From contig NC_015312.1 of assembly GCF_000196675.2 (NCBI RefSeq), positions 3,720,001 through 3,784,000 of the forward strand: 64,000 nt of DNA. The letters are read 5' to 3'. The DNA comes from Pseudonocardia benzenivorans CB1190 (GTDB lineage: Bacteria > Actinomycetota > Actinomycetes > Mycobacteriales > Pseudonocardiaceae). Both the position numbers and the translations under genes were made by a program. The notes under the pieces were generated by a model that worked only from the letters and a program-made list of their open reading frames with translations, had not been told where the DNA came from and searched no databases. This document shows, in pieces, positions 1 to 11,997 of the stretch (its first letter is position 1; the number at the start of each line of letters is the position of its first letter).

Positions 1-1844
1 ATCACCCCGATCGCCCGCTCCGGTCGTGCCGACCGCAGGATCTCGGCGACCCGCGCCGACCGCCGGAAGGAGAGCATGAACTCCTTCTGCCCGACCTCGT
101 GGAACTGTTCCTCGATACTGCCGGGCAGTGCCGGACGCACCCACTTGCGCTGTGCCTCCCCGCCCCAGTCGTCGGCAGCGGTCACCGTGCCGGTGTAGGT
201 GGTGAACCCGAGGTTCACGCAATCGTCCGGGTTCCGTTCGCGGACGAGCTCGCCCACGTTCAGCTCGCCGCGGACCGACATCTCCGTCGCCCTCGCGTCG
301 CCGACGTGGGAGTTGTGCTCCCAGACCACGATTTTCGCCGACTCACCGAGCTGCCTGGTCAGGTGGTTGCGGACCGCCTCCAGGGTCTGGACCATGTGTC
401 GGTCCCGCAGGTTCCACGACAGGGCCCGCCCGCTGAACATCGAGCGGTAGTACTCCGCCGCGTTCTTCACGACTGTGGCGTTCTGCTCGGCGTACATGGC
501 CTCGTCCGCGGCGAGCAACCCGTCGCGGCGGGCGCACTCGGCGGCGTGGCGCTGCATGTCGACGAGCTGGTCGACCACCTCCTGCTCGCAGGTGTCCCCT
601 GCGCCCATCGCGGCGGCAAGTCCATAGGTCTGGCCGTCGTCGGTGCCGTAGCGGTCGAAGCAGCCGTAGCGCTCCCGGGCGCGGCGACCGGCTGCCGGAT
701 CCACCCGGTCCAGGTACGTGATGACTTCGTCGACGGAGCGGTGGAGGCTGTAGAGGTCGAGCCCGTAGAAGCCGGCGCGGCTCCGCTCGTCGGAGATGCG
801 GTCGTTGCGCTCCCGCAGCCAACCGACGAAGTCGAGGACGACCGCGTTGCGCCACATCCAGGTGGGGAAGCGCTGGAAGCCGCGCATCGCCTCCTCGGCG
901 TCGGCGTCGGCAGCGTGGCCGCGAACGTATCGGTTGACGCGGTAGGCGTCCGGCCAGTCCGCCTCTACCGCAACCGCGCAAAACCCCTTCTCCTCGATGA
1001 GCCGCCGGGTGATGGCCGCGCGTGCGGCGTAGAAGTCGGCGGTGCCGTGCGTTGCCTCCCCGAGCAGCACGAAATGAACATCGCCGACGAGATCGGACAG
1101 CGCTTCCTCGGACGGGACCCCGTCCTTGGTCCGGATCGCAGCAGATCGGATCACATCCGCACCGTCGACGGTCGGTTCGGTCTTCTCGGCCGGCAGGGAG
1201 GTCGCCGCGGCGTGCAACAGGTCACGCACCTCCTCGTCCGTAGTCTGGGTGAAGTCCCAGTACGAGGCCCCAACAGCGAGGAACGGCGTCGGCGTCGTCG
1301 CGCAGACGACCTCATCAGCGAGCGCCCTCAGCTCTTGGCAGGTGGACTTCGGCGCCGCCGGCACCCCGACCACGATGCGCCCCGGCTCGTGCTCCCGCAG
1401 CGCGATGATCGCCGCACGCATGCTGGATCCGGTGGCCAGCCCGTCGTCGACGAGGACGACCGTCCTGCCCGTGAGGTCGGGCATCGGCCGTCCGTCCCGG
1501 TAGGCCTGCTCCCGGCGCAGCAGCTCGCGCCCCTCCTCCTCGGCGACGCGCTGGATCGCGTCCTGGCCGACGCGTAGGCCCCGTACGACGTCATCGTTGA
1601 TCACCACCACACCGCCGCTGGCGATCGCGCCCATGGCCAGCTCCTCGCGGCCCGGCACGCCCAGCTTCCTGACCACGAAGACATCCAGCGGAGCGCCCAG
1701 TGCGCGAGCGACCTCGAATGCCACCGGGACCCCGCCACGCGGCAACCCCAACACCACCACATCCGGCCGGCCTCGGTACCGGGTGAGCAAGCCGGCCAGC
1801 GCCTGCCCGGCGTCCCGGCGGTCCCGGAAGACTCGATCCGGCAT
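1..1844 (-). CDS. Phosphoribosyltransferase-erythromycin esterase family fusion (3' end outside window)
   Basis: Partial protein of at least 614 residues; the C-terminus lies beyond the left edge. Residues 1 to about 210 form a type I phosphoribosyltransferase domain with the PRPP-binding loop [14 protein letters not shown] near residue 150. From about residue 240 it is an erythromycin-esterase-like domain ([35 protein letters not shown]), the family that holds EreA/EreB hydrolases but whose actinobacterial members mostly have unknown substrates. The ATG at 1844 follows GGGAGGA at a normal distance. The same two-domain fusion is common in actinobacteria and often sits with stress genes, as here; a resistance role is not implied. 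Both catalytic motif sets look intact, so it is probably functional. Confidence 0.85.
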   Translation of the reverse strand, partial: MPDRVFRDRRDAGQALAGLLTRYRGRPDVVVLGLPRGGVPVAFEVARALGAPLDVFVVRKLGVPGREELAMGAIASGGVVVINDDVVRGLRVGQDAIQRVAEEEGRELLRREQAYRDGRPMPDLTGRTVVLVDDGLATGSSMRAAIIALREHEPGRIVVGVPAAPKSTCQELRALADEVVCATTPTPFLAVGASYWDFTQTTDEEVRDLLHAAATSLPAEKTEPTVDGADVIRSAAIRTKDGVPSEEALSDLVGDVHFVLLGEATHGTADFYAARAAITRRLIEEKGFCAVAVEADWPDAYRVNRYVRGHAADADAEEAMRGFQRFPTWMWRNAVVLDFVGWLRERNDRISDERSRAGFYGLDLYSLHRSVDEVITYLDRVDPAAGRRARERYGCFDRYGTDDGQTYGLAAAMGAGDTCEQEVVDQLVDMQRHAAECARRDGLLAADEAMYAEQNATVVKNAAEYYRSMFSGRALSWNLRDRHMVQTLEAVRNHLTRQLGESAKIVVWEHNSHVGDARATEMSVRGELNVGELVRERNPDDCVNLGFTTYTGTVTAADDWGGEAQRKWVRPALPGSIEEQFHEVGQKEFMLSFRRSARVAEILRSARPERAIGV

Positions 1845-2163
1845 CGCGTCCTCCCGACTGTCGGATACATCAGACGGTGCCGAGCAGGAGATCGGGAGGC
1901 TTCGGCCCGCAAGGGCTAGACCCATCTGGCCGGGTGCCGCCCACGGGGCACCCTACGTCCGGATCGACATCACGACGCGCAGTCGTCGCATCACGCGCGA
2001 ATCGACCGGGACTGCGTAATCGTGTTCCGGTCACAGGCGATCCGCTCGTTGATGGCGGCGACGATCCGACGCGCTGCATCTGGGAGGCGCCACGGATGCA
2101 GCGACACGCAACCAGCCTTCGCCGTGGTGATCGATCGTTTGCATGAACAACTCACGGCGCCGC
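1845..2163. other. Gene-free stretch upstream of the PRTase-esterase gene
   Basis: Short reading frames exist on both strands but none has a family signature, a convincing ribosome binding site or continuous coding character. The promoter of the minus-strand fusion gene should lie here; no clear -10/-35 pair was recognised. Confidence 0.4.
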
Positions 2164-2685
2164 TCAGGGACAGGGCGCCGACAGAGAACGCTCGATGGCT
2201 CCCGTGACCAGCAGGGCCACCCGAACGACGGATCTCGCCCTCCGAGGCGTAGTTCGCGGCGAGGCCGGTGGGCATTCATCTGAGAAACCAGCCGTCCAGA
2301 CAACCACCAGGGCTTCTACCGCCGGATCGTCCTGACGACCGTCGGCGTGCCGGAACATCAGGTCGGCCCACCCCCGCATGGCCTCCGCAGCCCGAACGCT
2401 TTGGGTGCGGAAGGGCGACCACAAGGCGAACACCGCCTGGGTTCCCTGATCAGAGGCCTGCGAGGTCTCGAAGATATGGTCTCCTGCACGCACTGTCTGG
2501 ATCGCCCGATGCGTCTGGTGGGGATGCGACGGGGCTCCGCGGCCCCGGCTCCTCCGCCACGGCCCCCGGGCTCCCGAGAAGTCGTCCTCGTCCGTCAGAA
2601 GACCGAGCGTCGCGACGACGACGAGCTCGACCAACACGATCTCGCGGGATCCGACGCCGGCGCGAGAGGGGCGCCCCAACGGCAC
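2164..2685 (-). CDS. Uncertain hypothetical protein
   Basis: A 173-codon open frame. The middle (about residues 65 to 135) reads like real protein, with the stretches AVFALWSPFRTQSV and DDPAVEALVVVWTAGFSDE, while the first 60 and last 35 residues are arginine/proline-rich and look like read-through. I do not recognise a family. It may be a short gene with a later start, or the remnant of one. No ribosome binding site decides the start. Low confidence. Confidence 0.3.
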   Translation of the reverse strand: MPLGRPSRAGVGSREIVLVELVVVATLGLLTDEDDFSGARGPWRRSRGRGAPSHPHQTHRAIQTVRAGDHIFETSQASDQGTQAVFALWSPFRTQSVRAAEAMRGWADLMFRHADGRQDDPAVEALVVVWTAGFSDECPPASPRTTPRRARSVVRVALLVTGAIERSLSAPCP

Positions 2686-3154
2686 TCGACCCCGGCCGCT
2701 ACCTGACCAGCAGCCGACCGGTGCGGCGGAACGCCAGGCGCCAGGGCGGCGCCGGCCTGCGGTGCCGACCCAGTGCCGGGGACTTCACTGGCACGGGCCG
2801 GTGCCCCGGCCTTCCGACCAGGGTGAACGTAGAGCCTCCATGCGTGAGAGGCCCATGGGAATACGAGGAGTCCAGCGGCGACGTCCCGCACTGCACTGCT
2901 CAGCGCCGGCGAGGCCGAGGATCTGAGGGCGCAGCTGCCTAAGCAACTGATGGCGGACCTCGTTTCGCCACTGAAGAAGGGAAGACATTCGATGCCGAAA
3001 ACTCCCGCAACGCGTCTCACAGCGAGCCGGACTCAACGGGACAGACGCGGGTGCCGGTGTCCCGGATCGTGCGCGCGACAATTCGCGACCCAGTCAGACC
3101 CAGCGAGGTCGAGGACGTGCCGGCAGTTGTGCCGCGAGTTCGCCGAGCTGATCC
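2686..3154. other. Gene-free stretch upstream of the sigma factor
   Basis: Only short overlapping frames of unnatural composition are present. The sigma factor promoter is expected here, but no convincing sigma-factor consensus was seen. Confidence 0.4.
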
Positions 3155-3196
3155 ATGCGGGGAGTTGAGGCAGGTGCCGGCGAGGCGATCGTGACG

Positions 3197-4171
3197 ATGA
3201 CCGAGACATACGTTCCCCGACTCAACGCATCGTCGCACAATGGATCCGAACGACCATCCGTAGCTCGAGGCACGCGATACGTGAACGAGTACTCACATCT
3301 CAGCCCGCTGTTCACGGAACTGGCCTGCCTACCCAAAGGTCATCGCCGCCGGTCCCGGCTTCGGGATCGGCTGATCATCGAGCATCTGCCGCTGGCCCGG
3401 CACATCGCCAAGCGCTTCAGCCAGCGAGGCGAGCCGCTGCAGGACCTCGAGCAGGTGGCCGTCCTCGGCCTGATCAACGCGGTGGACCGGTTCGATCCCG
3501 CCCGCGGTCCCGAGTTCCTGGCCTTCGCCATACCCACGATCACCGGTGAAGTGCTGCGCTGGTTCCGCGACCGCGCCTGGACGATACGGGTACCGCGGCG
3601 GCTGAAGGAGCTGGACATGTCCATCAGCACCGCCGCCGACCGGCTGACGCAGGAACTCGGCCGAGCTCCCACACCGAGCGAGATCGCGGCCAGGCTCGAT
3701 GTCGCGCTGTCGGACGTCGTCGAAAGCATCCAGGCGCGGGAAGCCTATCGCTGCGTGTCGCTCGATGTCCCGCTCAGCACGGAGTCCGAGGACGAGTCCG
3801 TCCACAATGGGATCCTCGCCAGGACCGATCCCGGCGTGGCACTCGTCGAGGACCGGGAGGTACTCAGCCCGCTGGTCGACGCGCTGACCGAGCGGGAGCA
3901 GAGGATCGTGCTACTACGCTTCTTCGAGGACATGACACAGAACGAGATCGGTCAGGAGATCGGCATCTCCCAGATGCACGTGTCCCGGGTGCTGACCGCG
4001 GCCCTGGAACGACTGCGGCAGGCGCTGACCGCCGATACCCGGGGCGTCCGAGCAACAGCCGGGACAGCTCGAACGCCAGGTCCCGGTGCCCGCTCGACGG
4101 GTTTGTCAGTCGCGGGTCAACGATGCGGAGGAAACGCGCCACGGCGACGCGAACGCCGCGCACCCCGCTGA
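3197..4171 (+). CDS. RNA polymerase sigma factor, SigB/SigF/SigG type
   Basis: A 324-residue group 3 sigma-70 factor directing RNA polymerase to stress or developmental promoters. Region 2 is clear (LARHIAKRF, DLEQVAVLGLINAVDRFDP, then AFAIPTITGEVLRWFRDR), followed by region 3 (LGRAPTPSEIAARLDV) and region 4 with its helix-turn-helix (LTEREQRIVLLRFFEDMTQ ... IGISQMHVSRVL). The ATG at 3197 is preferred; an in-frame GTG at 3191 or ATG at 3155 are alternatives. The normal family end falls near 4030. The last 40 or so residues are arginine/glycine-rich and run over the 3' end of a convergent frame, so the stop may have been lost. A STAS-domain antagonist lies about 9.5 kb away at 14.0 kb, but no anti-sigma kinase was found. 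Confidence 0.9.
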   Translation: MTETYVPRLNASSHNGSERPSVARGTRYVNEYSHLSPLFTELACLPKGHRRRSRLRDRLIIEHLPLARHIAKRFSQRGEPLQDLEQVAVLGLINAVDRFDPARGPEFLAFAIPTITGEVLRWFRDRAWTIRVPRRLKELDMSISTAADRLTQELGRAPTPSEIAARLDVALSDVVESIQAREAYRCVSLDVPLSTESEDESVHNGILARTDPGVALVEDREVLSPLVDALTEREQRIVLLRFFEDMTQNEIGQEIGISQMHVSRVLTAALERLRQALTADTRGVRATAGTARTPGPGARSTGLSVAGQRCGGNAPRRRERRAPR

Positions 4172-4265
4172 GCACGTCCTCGATCTCCTCGCCGAATGTC
4201 ACGTCCTCCGGTGGACGGCGCACGATGTGGCACAGCAGCTCGCGGAGCTCCGCGCCGTCAGACAC
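3864..4265 (-). CDS. Hypothetical protein converging on the sigma factor gene
   Basis: The first 75 residues look like genuine protein (GAELRELLCHIVRRPPEDV, then a GEEIEDVLSGVRGVRVAVA-type helix and HRDLAFELSRLLLG). The remainder is antisense to the sigma factor and has poor composition. The true stop may lie near 4040 and have been lost, so the two convergent genes now overlap. No family was recognised. The ATG at 4265 has no strong ribosome binding site. Could be a pseudogene. Confidence 0.35.
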   Translation of the reverse strand: MSDGAELRELLCHIVRRPPEDVTFGEEIEDVLSGVRGVRVAVARFLRIVDPRLTNPSSGHRDLAFELSRLLLGRPGYRRSAPAAVVPGPRSAPGTRASGRCRSPDRSRSVSCPRRSVVARSSAPARSARRPAG

Positions 4266-4389
4266 CTACGACCTTCGCCGGTACCGTCGCATGGCCCCGA
4301 ACCTCTCGGCCTGCAGCGCTGCACGAGCGGCGAGCTCGCCACAGTTCGCGATCCTCGGCGTCCGGACGGCCTGCCCGCCCGTGGCGACG

Positions 4390-4978
4390 GTGTCGAGCAG
4401 CCCCGTCCACAGGTCCTCCGACGCGCCGCAGACCGCAGCCGCGAGTGCACGGCCTCGAGCTCACGGATCAGACGCTGTGTTGACGGCTCCGTCCAGATCG
4501 ACCAACCGATGGCGCAGCCGGTTGCTGGAGGCGAACTCACGCAGCCGCCGGGAGCCGACCGACGATCCGGAATCCCGCCCCCTCGGCGGGGCGAGCAGGC
4601 ACCGGACCGGGTAGGCGCGCATCGCCGGTCCCACATGCCGGGCCCTGGGCGGCGAGCCCACGGAGCCGGTCGGCCGGGCGCTGGTGCCTCCCCCGAACGG
4701 ATGCCGGCGAAGGCGCTGGCTGCGCCGTCAGCAGGCCGAGCTCGCCGGCCGTGGCCGTGCAACCGCACCACCCCGGCCGCACGGGGTTTCGAACGCGTCC
4801 GCGACGCCGCTCCGCCGGCGAGCACCACGTAGGGGTCCGTTCCCGGACGCCCTCGGCAATGACGCCTGGCCGCGCCCGGTTGCCCGTCGCTCGTCTCCAG
4901 CAGGCCGATCCGCGGCTCGTCCAATCCCCCGAGGGCACCGTCGCCAGCAGCTCCTCGCGCCTGGGTGGCCGAGGGTCC
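4390..4978 (-). pseudogene. Decayed cNMP-binding / thioredoxin reductase-type protein
   Basis: Segments in three minus-strand frames align in order with the N-terminal half of actinobacterial cyclic-nucleotide-binding domain/thioredoxin reductase fusions: VIAEGVRE, PYVVLAGGA, VVRLHGHG, GELGLLTAQPA, DRLRGLAAQ, AGFRIVGR, then LREFASSNRLRHRLVDLDGA and LIRELEAVHSRL. The reading frame changes several times and the FAD/NADPH domains are absent, so this is a frameshifted, truncated remnant. It lies directly downstream of a thioredoxin gene, which fits a former Trx-TrxR pair. The assignment rests on recalled family motifs, not a search. Confidence 0.4.
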
Positions 4979-5431
4979 TCACCCGGACGGCTGCAGCGCA
5001 TCGTCCAGCCAGCGGCGGAGCGCGGGCACCGGGGCCGCGCCGGGTTGGCGGGCGATCACCTCACCGTGGCGCAGCACGAGCAGCGTCGGGACGGCGTGCA
5101 CCTCGAAGCGTTGTGACAATCGCGGCGCCGCGTCGACATCGATCTTCACCAGCTTGATCTCGCCGGCCCGTTCGGTGGCCAACTGCTCGAGGGCCGGGCT
5201 CACCATCCGGCAGGGGCCGCACCACGCCGCCCACAGGTCCACGAGCACCGGCACCGGGGATCGCTCCACGATCACCGCGAAGTCGTCGTCGCCCGCGTCG
5301 GCGGTCCAGGGCAGCGCCTGGTGGCAGTTCCCGCACTTCGGGATGGCATCGGCCGCGGCCGGCACCCGGTTGCGTCTACCGCAGCGTGGACAGGTGACGA
5401 CGCTCGTCCGTGGTGTCGCCGGGGCGCTCAC
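4979..5431 (-). CDS. Thioredoxin with N-terminal zinc-ribbon (TrxC-like)
   Basis: About 150 residues. An N-terminal CPRC ... CGNC zinc-binding motif precedes a thioredoxin fold with active site WAAWCGPCRM and the cis-proline segment VHAVPTLLVL. This is the layout of thioredoxin 2/TrxC, a zinc-containing disulfide reductase of the cytoplasm linked to oxidative stress. The GTG at 5431 lies 16 bases after the clpB stop and is preceded by a purine-rich stretch; an in-frame ATG at 5512 would overlap clpB by 65 bases and is less likely. It is the last gene of the chaperone operon, so reduction of client disulfides may be co-induced with refolding. Confidence 0.9.
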   Translation of the reverse strand: MSAPATPRTSVVTCPRCGRRNRVPAAADAIPKCGNCHQALPWTADAGDDDFAVIVERSPVPVLVDLWAAWCGPCRMVSPALEQLATERAGEIKLVKIDVDAAPRLSQRFEVHAVPTLLVLRHGEVIARQPGAAPVPALRRWLDDALQPSG

Positions 5432-5447
5432 CGTCCCGCCGCCGCGC

Positions 5448-8075
5448 TCACGACTGCGCTCCCGCCGCCGCCCGATGTACGACGACGAGCTGATCGCCCT
5501 CACGCTCGACACGCAGCGTGGCGCCCTCGATCGCGCCCTCGCGGATCAGCATGCGGGCGATGCGGGTCTCCACCTCGCGGGCGATGAGCCGTCGCAGGGG
5601 CCGGGCGCCGTACACCGGGTCGTAGCCCTGCTGCGCGATGAGGTGGCGGGCGCCCGCGTCGATCTCCAGCGTCACGTGGCGCTCGGCGAGCCGCGCGCGT
5701 AGCTCCGCGAGCATCAGCTCGACGATGTCCTCGATCTCGTCGAGGTTGAGCGGGGTGAACAGCACGGTCTCGTCGATCCGGTTGAGGAACTCCGGCCGGA
5801 AATGACCGCGCAGCTCGGCCAGCACGAGATCTCGCGCCTCGGGCTTGAGCTGGCCGTCGGGCATCACACCGTCGAGCAGGTACGGAGACCCGATGTTCGA
5901 CGTCATGATGATCACGGTGTTGCGGAAGTCGACGGTGTGTCCCTGCGCGTCGGTGAGCCGACCGTCGTCCAGGACCTGCAGCAGCGTGTTGAACACGTCC
6001 GCGTGTGCCTTCTCGATCTCGTCGAAGAGGATCACAGCGTAAGGGCGGCGCCGGACCGCCTCGGTCAGCTGCCCGCCCTCCTCGTAGCCGACGTACCCCG
6101 GCGGTGCTCCGACTAGCCGCGAGACGGTGTGCCGCTCCTGGTACTCGCTCATGTCGATCCGGACGATGTTCTCCTCCGAGTCGAACAGCGCCTCGGCCAA
6201 TGCCCTGGCCAACTCGGTTTTCCCGACCCCGGTCGGGCCGAGGAAGATGAACGAACCGGTCGGCCGGCGGGGGTCCTTCACCCCCGACCGTGCCCGAATG
6301 ATGGCATCCGCGACGGCCTGCACGGCCTCGTCCTGGCCGACGACCCGGCGGTGCAGCACCTGGTCGAGGCGCAGCAGCTTCTCGCGCTCCCCTTCCGTCA
6401 GCCGGGACACCGGGATCCCTGTCCACACGGAGACGATCTCGGCGATCTCCTCGGCGGTCACCGCCTCACGGAGCAGGCGGTGCTCGCCCTGCTTCTCTAC
6501 GAGCCGCCTGCTCTCCGCCTCGAGCTTTCGCTCCAGCTCGCCGAGCCGACCGAAACGCAGCTCGGCAGCGCGGTTGAGGTCGTACCGCCGCTCGGCCTCC
6601 TCGACCTCCCGGCGCACCTGCTCCAGCTCCGCGCGCAGGTCCCGCACCCGCCTGATCGCTTGTCGCTCCGCGTCCCACTGCGCACGCTTGGCATCGGCCT
6701 CCGAGCGGAGGTCGGCCAGCTCGCGGCGCAGCTGGTCGAGCCGGGCGACGGACGCCGCATCTTCCTCCTTCTCGAGCGCCGCCTCCTCGATCTCCAACCG
6801 CATGACCTTGCGAGTGATCTCATCAAGTTCGGCGGGCATGGAGTCGATCTCGGTGCGCAGGCGTGCGCTTGCTTCGTCGACGAGGTCGATGGCCTTGTCC
6901 GGCAGAAAGCGGTCGGTCAGATATCTGTCGCTCAGGGTCGCGGCGGCGATCAGGGCGCCGTCGAGGATCCGGACGCCGTGGAAAACCTCCAGCCGCTCGC
7001 GCAGCCCCCGCAGGATCGACACCGTGTCCTCGACGCTCGGCTCGTCGACGTAGACCGGCTGGAAGCGGCGCTCCAGCGCGGCGTCCTTCTCGAGGCGCTT
7101 GCGGTACTCGTCGAGGGTGGTCGCGCCGATCATGTGCAGCTCACCGCGGGCCAGCATCGGTTTGAGCATGTTGCCGGCGTCCATCGCGCCCTCGGCGGCT
7201 CCGGCCCCCACCACGTTGTGCAGCTCGTCGACGAACAGCAAGATCCGGCCTTCGGCGGCCTTCACCTCGGTCAGCACCGCCTGCAGTCGCTCCTCGAACT
7301 CACCGCGGTACTTCGCGCCGGCCACGAGCAACCCCATGTCCAGTGCGAAGATCGTGCGATCACGCAACCCCTCGGGAACGTCACCGTTGAGTACGCGCTG
7401 AGCCAGCCCTTCGACGATCGCGGTCTTTCCGACGCCGGGGTCGCCGATGAGCACCGGGTTGTTCTTGGTCTTGCGGGAGAGGATCTGCACCACGCGGCGA
7501 ATCTCGGTATCGCGGCCGATGACCGGGTCCAGCCGCCCGGAGCGCGCGGACTCCACCAGGTCGATGCCGTACTTCGCGAGAGCCTCGTAGGTGGCCTCCG
7601 GGGTGGCCGAGGTGACGCGCTGGTTGCCGCGCACCCGGGTCAGCGCGGCGAGGAACGCGTCGCGGGTGACGCCGTGCGCAGCCAGCAGCCGACCGGCCGC
7701 GGTCCCGGGACCCTCCTCGGCCAGTGCCACGAGCAGGTGCTCGACCGAGACGTACTCGTCCTTCAGACGGGCGGCTTCGCGCTGCGCAGCCTCGAGCACC
7801 CTGGCCAGCCGTTGGGTGACCGCGGCCTGCCCAGGCTGGGCCGACGGGCGGGTGGTGCGCGGCTTGCGCCCGAGCTCCGCCTCCAGGTCCGAGCGCAGCG
7901 TGTCCCGATCCGCGTCCATCGCGGTCAGCAGGCGGGGCACCAGGCCCTCGGGCTGATCGAGTAACGCCAGCAGCAGGTGCTCGCCGTCGACCTCCGGATG
8001 GCCGCGCCTCGTCGCCACGTCCTGCGCGGCCGACAGAGCCTGCTGGGACATCTGCGTCAGGCGGTTCAGGTCCAT
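5448..8075 (-). CDS. clpB: ATP-dependent protein disaggregase ClpB
   Basis: Full-length 875-residue Hsp100 disaggregase. It has an N-terminal Clp repeat domain, first AAA+ module with Walker [10 protein letters not shown], the coiled-coil middle domain (glutamate/arginine-rich, about residues 400 to 530) and second AAA+ module with GPTGVGKTE and a C-terminal D2-small domain ([15 protein letters not shown]). It works with DnaK/DnaJ/GrpE, all encoded just upstream in the same operon, to extract polypeptides from aggregates. Its ATG overlaps the end of cbpM by 10 bases, which suggests coupled translation. Confidence 0.97.
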   Translation of the reverse strand: MDLNRLTQMSQQALSAAQDVATRRGHPEVDGEHLLLALLDQPEGLVPRLLTAMDADRDTLRSDLEAELGRKPRTTRPSAQPGQAAVTQRLARVLEAAQREAARLKDEYVSVEHLLVALAEEGPGTAAGRLLAAHGVTRDAFLAALTRVRGNQRVTSATPEATYEALAKYGIDLVESARSGRLDPVIGRDTEIRRVVQILSRKTKNNPVLIGDPGVGKTAIVEGLAQRVLNGDVPEGLRDRTIFALDMGLLVAGAKYRGEFEERLQAVLTEVKAAEGRILLFVDELHNVVGAGAAEGAMDAGNMLKPMLARGELHMIGATTLDEYRKRLEKDAALERRFQPVYVDEPSVEDTVSILRGLRERLEVFHGVRILDGALIAAATLSDRYLTDRFLPDKAIDLVDEASARLRTEIDSMPAELDEITRKVMRLEIEEAALEKEEDAASVARLDQLRRELADLRSEADAKRAQWDAERQAIRRVRDLRAELEQVRREVEEAERRYDLNRAAELRFGRLGELERKLEAESRRLVEKQGEHRLLREAVTAEEIAEIVSVWTGIPVSRLTEGEREKLLRLDQVLHRRVVGQDEAVQAVADAIIRARSGVKDPRRPTGSFIFLGPTGVGKTELARALAEALFDSEENIVRIDMSEYQERHTVSRLVGAPPGYVGYEEGGQLTEAVRRRPYAVILFDEIEKAHADVFNTLLQVLDDGRLTDAQGHTVDFRNTVIIMTSNIGSPYLLDGVMPDGQLKPEARDLVLAELRGHFRPEFLNRIDETVLFTPLNLDEIEDIVELMLAELRARLAERHVTLEIDAGARHLIAQQGYDPVYGARPLRRLIAREVETRIARMLIREGAIEGATLRVEREGDQLVVVHRAAAGAQS

Positions 8076-8449
8076 CGCGCGCTCCCTTTCTGGTCGACGA
8101 CGGCTGATCGAGTGTCAGCCGGTGGGCGCACCGGTTCGGTTCGTCCCCGCACGTGCAGAGCCGTCTCGAGCTCGGTGATCCGGTCGAGCAGGTCGACGAC
8201 CAGCCCGAGCGCGGCGTAGTTGAGCGGAAGCGCCGCGCGCAAGCGCTGCAACCGGCCGACCGCGGCGACCTGCGACGCGCTGAACCACAGAGCGCCGTTG
8301 GCATCCCGTGCCGCTGGCACCAGGCCGAGCGCGACGTACCTCCGGACGAGTTCGGGACGTACCCCGCAACGACGGGCGAACTCCACCTGGTCGATCCGGC
8401 TGCGGGCCTCCCGCCGGGGCCGCACGACCGCCAAGTACCGCATGCTCAT
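8066..8449 (-). CDS. Chaperone modulator CbpM-like, MerR-type HTH
   Basis: 127 residues with a MerR-like helix-turn-helix ([20 protein letters not shown] ... [14 protein letters not shown]) followed by the conserved [19 protein letters not shown] helix typical of CbpM, the modulator that binds CbpA/DnaJ J-domains. Many actinobacteria have the MerR-type repressor HspR at this place after dnaJ; the NYAALGLV helix favours CbpM, but DNA binding cannot be excluded. Start ATG overlaps the dnaJ stop (ATGA); its own 3' end overlaps clpB. Confidence 0.8.
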   Translation of the reverse strand: MSMRYLAVVRPRREARSRIDQVEFARRCGVRPELVRRYVALGLVPAARDANGALWFSASQVAAVGRLQRLRAALPLNYAALGLVVDLLDRITELETALHVRGRTEPVRPPADTRSAVVDQKGSARWT

Positions 8450-9441
8450 GAGCGGCTTCCCCTCGGATCTTTGAACCCGGTCCCCCGCGGATCGAACGTC
8501 GAGACCGCGGCGAGCTCGGTGAACAGCTCCCGCTCCTGGTCGGAGAGCCGCGGCGGCACCATGACCTTGACCTCGGCATAGAGGTCGCCCGGCCGACCGC
8601 CCTGGTCCGGCATGCCCTCCCCTCGCAGGCGTAACCTCCGCCCGGTCGAGCTGCCCGGGGGCACGACGACCGTCGTCTCACCCGCAGGCGTGAGGACCGG
8701 GACGTTCGCACCGAGCGCGGCCTCCCACGGCGCGAGCGGGAGTTCGACCGTGATGTCCTTGCCCTCCACCCTGTAACGAGCGTGCGGCAGGAGCCGCACC
8801 ACGAGGTAGAGGTCGCCCGGAGGGCCACCGCCGATCCCGCGGCCGCCCTCGCCCGCCAGCCGGATGCGCCTGCCGTCAGAGACCCCGGCCGGGATGGTCA
8901 CGGTGTAGGTCCGTGGCCCGTCCGGACCGTTCAGCGTGACCTGACGGCGACCACCCCGGTAGGCCTCCTCGACGGTGAGCGGGAGCTCCGCCTCCTGGTC
9001 CGCGCCCGGCACGCGGCCCATCCGGTCGCGCCCTCTACCGCCGAACAGCCCGCCGAACAGATCGTCGAGGTCCACGCCCCCGAAGCCGCCACCAAGATCC
9101 GCGCCGAAGTCCGCGCCGTAGCCGCGCGCCCCGCCGTACCGCCGCCCCCCGGAGTACCTTCCCGGCCCGGCCCCCACTCCGCCCACACCTGCGCCCACGC
9201 GCTCTTCCCAGTCCTCCGGGACGCGCCGGTAGTCCTCGCCGAAGCGGTCGTAACGCTTGCGCAACTCCGGGTCCGACAGCACCTGGTAGGCCTCGTTGAT
9301 CTCCTTGAACCGTTCCTCCGCGCCAGGGTCCTTGTTGACGTCCGGGTGGTTGGCCCGTGCGAGCCGGCGGAACGCCTGCTGCAGCTCCTCCGGACCTGCG
9401 TCGCGCGACACCCCGAGGACCTCGTAGTAGTCCCTGGCCAT
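8446..9441 (-). CDS. dnaJ: DnaJ/CbpA-type Hsp40 co-chaperone
   Basis: 331 residues. The J-domain ([23 protein letters not shown] motif in ANHPDVNKD) is followed by a long Gly-rich linker (residues 95 to 140) and the two C-terminal substrate-binding beta domains ([38 protein letters not shown]). The CxxCxGxG zinc finger of class A DnaJ is missing, so it is a class B (CbpA-like) protein. It stimulates DnaK ATPase and delivers clients. Three bases separate it from grpE. Confidence 0.93.
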   Translation of the reverse strand: MARDYYEVLGVSRDAGPEELQQAFRRLARANHPDVNKDPGAEERFKEINEAYQVLSDPELRKRYDRFGEDYRRVPEDWEERVGAGVGGVGAGPGRYSGGRRYGGARGYGADFGADLGGGFGGVDLDDLFGGLFGGRGRDRMGRVPGADQEAELPLTVEEAYRGGRRQVTLNGPDGPRTYTVTIPAGVSDGRRIRLAGEGGRGIGGGPPGDLYLVVRLLPHARYRVEGKDITVELPLAPWEAALGANVPVLTPAGETTVVVPPGSSTGRRLRLRGEGMPDQGGRPGDLYAEVKVMVPPRLSDQERELFTELAAVSTFDPRGTGFKDPRGSRS

Positions 9442-9444
9442 CGG

Positions 9445-10101
9445 CTAACCCCCCGGAGCCCGTACCACGGTCACCGCCGCCGGCCGCAGCTGCCGCTCGC
9501 CGGAGCCGTAACCGGGCCGAACGACCTCTGCGACCCAACCCGGTCTCGCCTTCTCACCGCCGGCCTCGACCACGCCGACCACCTCGTGGCGGGCCGGGTC
9601 GAAGGGCACACCGGTCTCATCCTCTCGGCTGTAGCCGAGACCAGTCATCACTGCGAGGGCCTGCTCGCGAAGTGCACGTACGCCCTCGACGATCGATCGT
9701 GGATCCGAGCCGGCATGCGTGAGGGCGCGGTCGATGCTGTCGAGCACCGGCAGGAAGGCCGTTGCCACCACCTCCCGCTCGGCCATCCGTTCCCGCCCGA
9801 TCTCGCGGGCGCACCGCTTGCGCAGGTTCTCCAGATCCGCCGCGGTGCGCCGCCAGCGGTCCTCCAGCTCGGCCGCAGTCGGTCCAACGGGCTCGGGCGC
9901 GGCATCGGCATCCCCGGGTTCTCGCGGTGCCATCCGGCCCGCCGGGGCGGTGACCCGCTCCTCGGTCATCGCCGCCCCGGCGGGTGGATCCCCCACGTCC
10001 GCGCCGTTGCGCTCCGGCGGTTGCCGGGGCCGCTGCGGTTCGGCGGCCCCCGACCGCCCCCCACTCCGGCCGGAGGACTCTTCTGCCGTGGGCTCGCTCA
10101 T
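9445..10101 (-). CDS. grpE: Nucleotide exchange factor GrpE
   Basis: 218 residues. A disordered acidic/proline-rich N-terminus (about 80 residues) precedes the coiled-coil dimerisation helix (AELEDRWRRTAADLENLRKR) and the beta domain (FDPARHEVVGVVE, VVRPGYGSGERQLRPAAVTV). It promotes ADP/ATP exchange on DnaK. The gene lies 8 bases after dnaK and 3 before dnaJ. Confidence 0.93.
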   Translation of the reverse strand: MSEPTAEESSGRSGGRSGAAEPQRPRQPPERNGADVGDPPAGAAMTEERVTAPAGRMAPREPGDADAAPEPVGPTAAELEDRWRRTAADLENLRKRCAREIGRERMAEREVVATAFLPVLDSIDRALTHAGSDPRSIVEGVRALREQALAVMTGLGYSREDETGVPFDPARHEVVGVVEAGGEKARPGWVAEVVRPGYGSGERQLRPAAVTVVRAPGG

Positions 10102-10109
10102 CGGCGACC

Positions 10110-11996
<1,887 letters not shown>

Positions 11997-11997
11997 G

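Noticed and set aside
99..1577. Long plus-strand frame of 492 codons
   Set aside because: It is antisense to the PRTase-esterase gene, has valine/arginine-rich shadow composition and no family motif.
6129..7964. Long plus-strand frame across clpB
   Set aside because: Antisense shadow of clpB in high-GC DNA; the minus-strand ClpB motifs are unambiguous.
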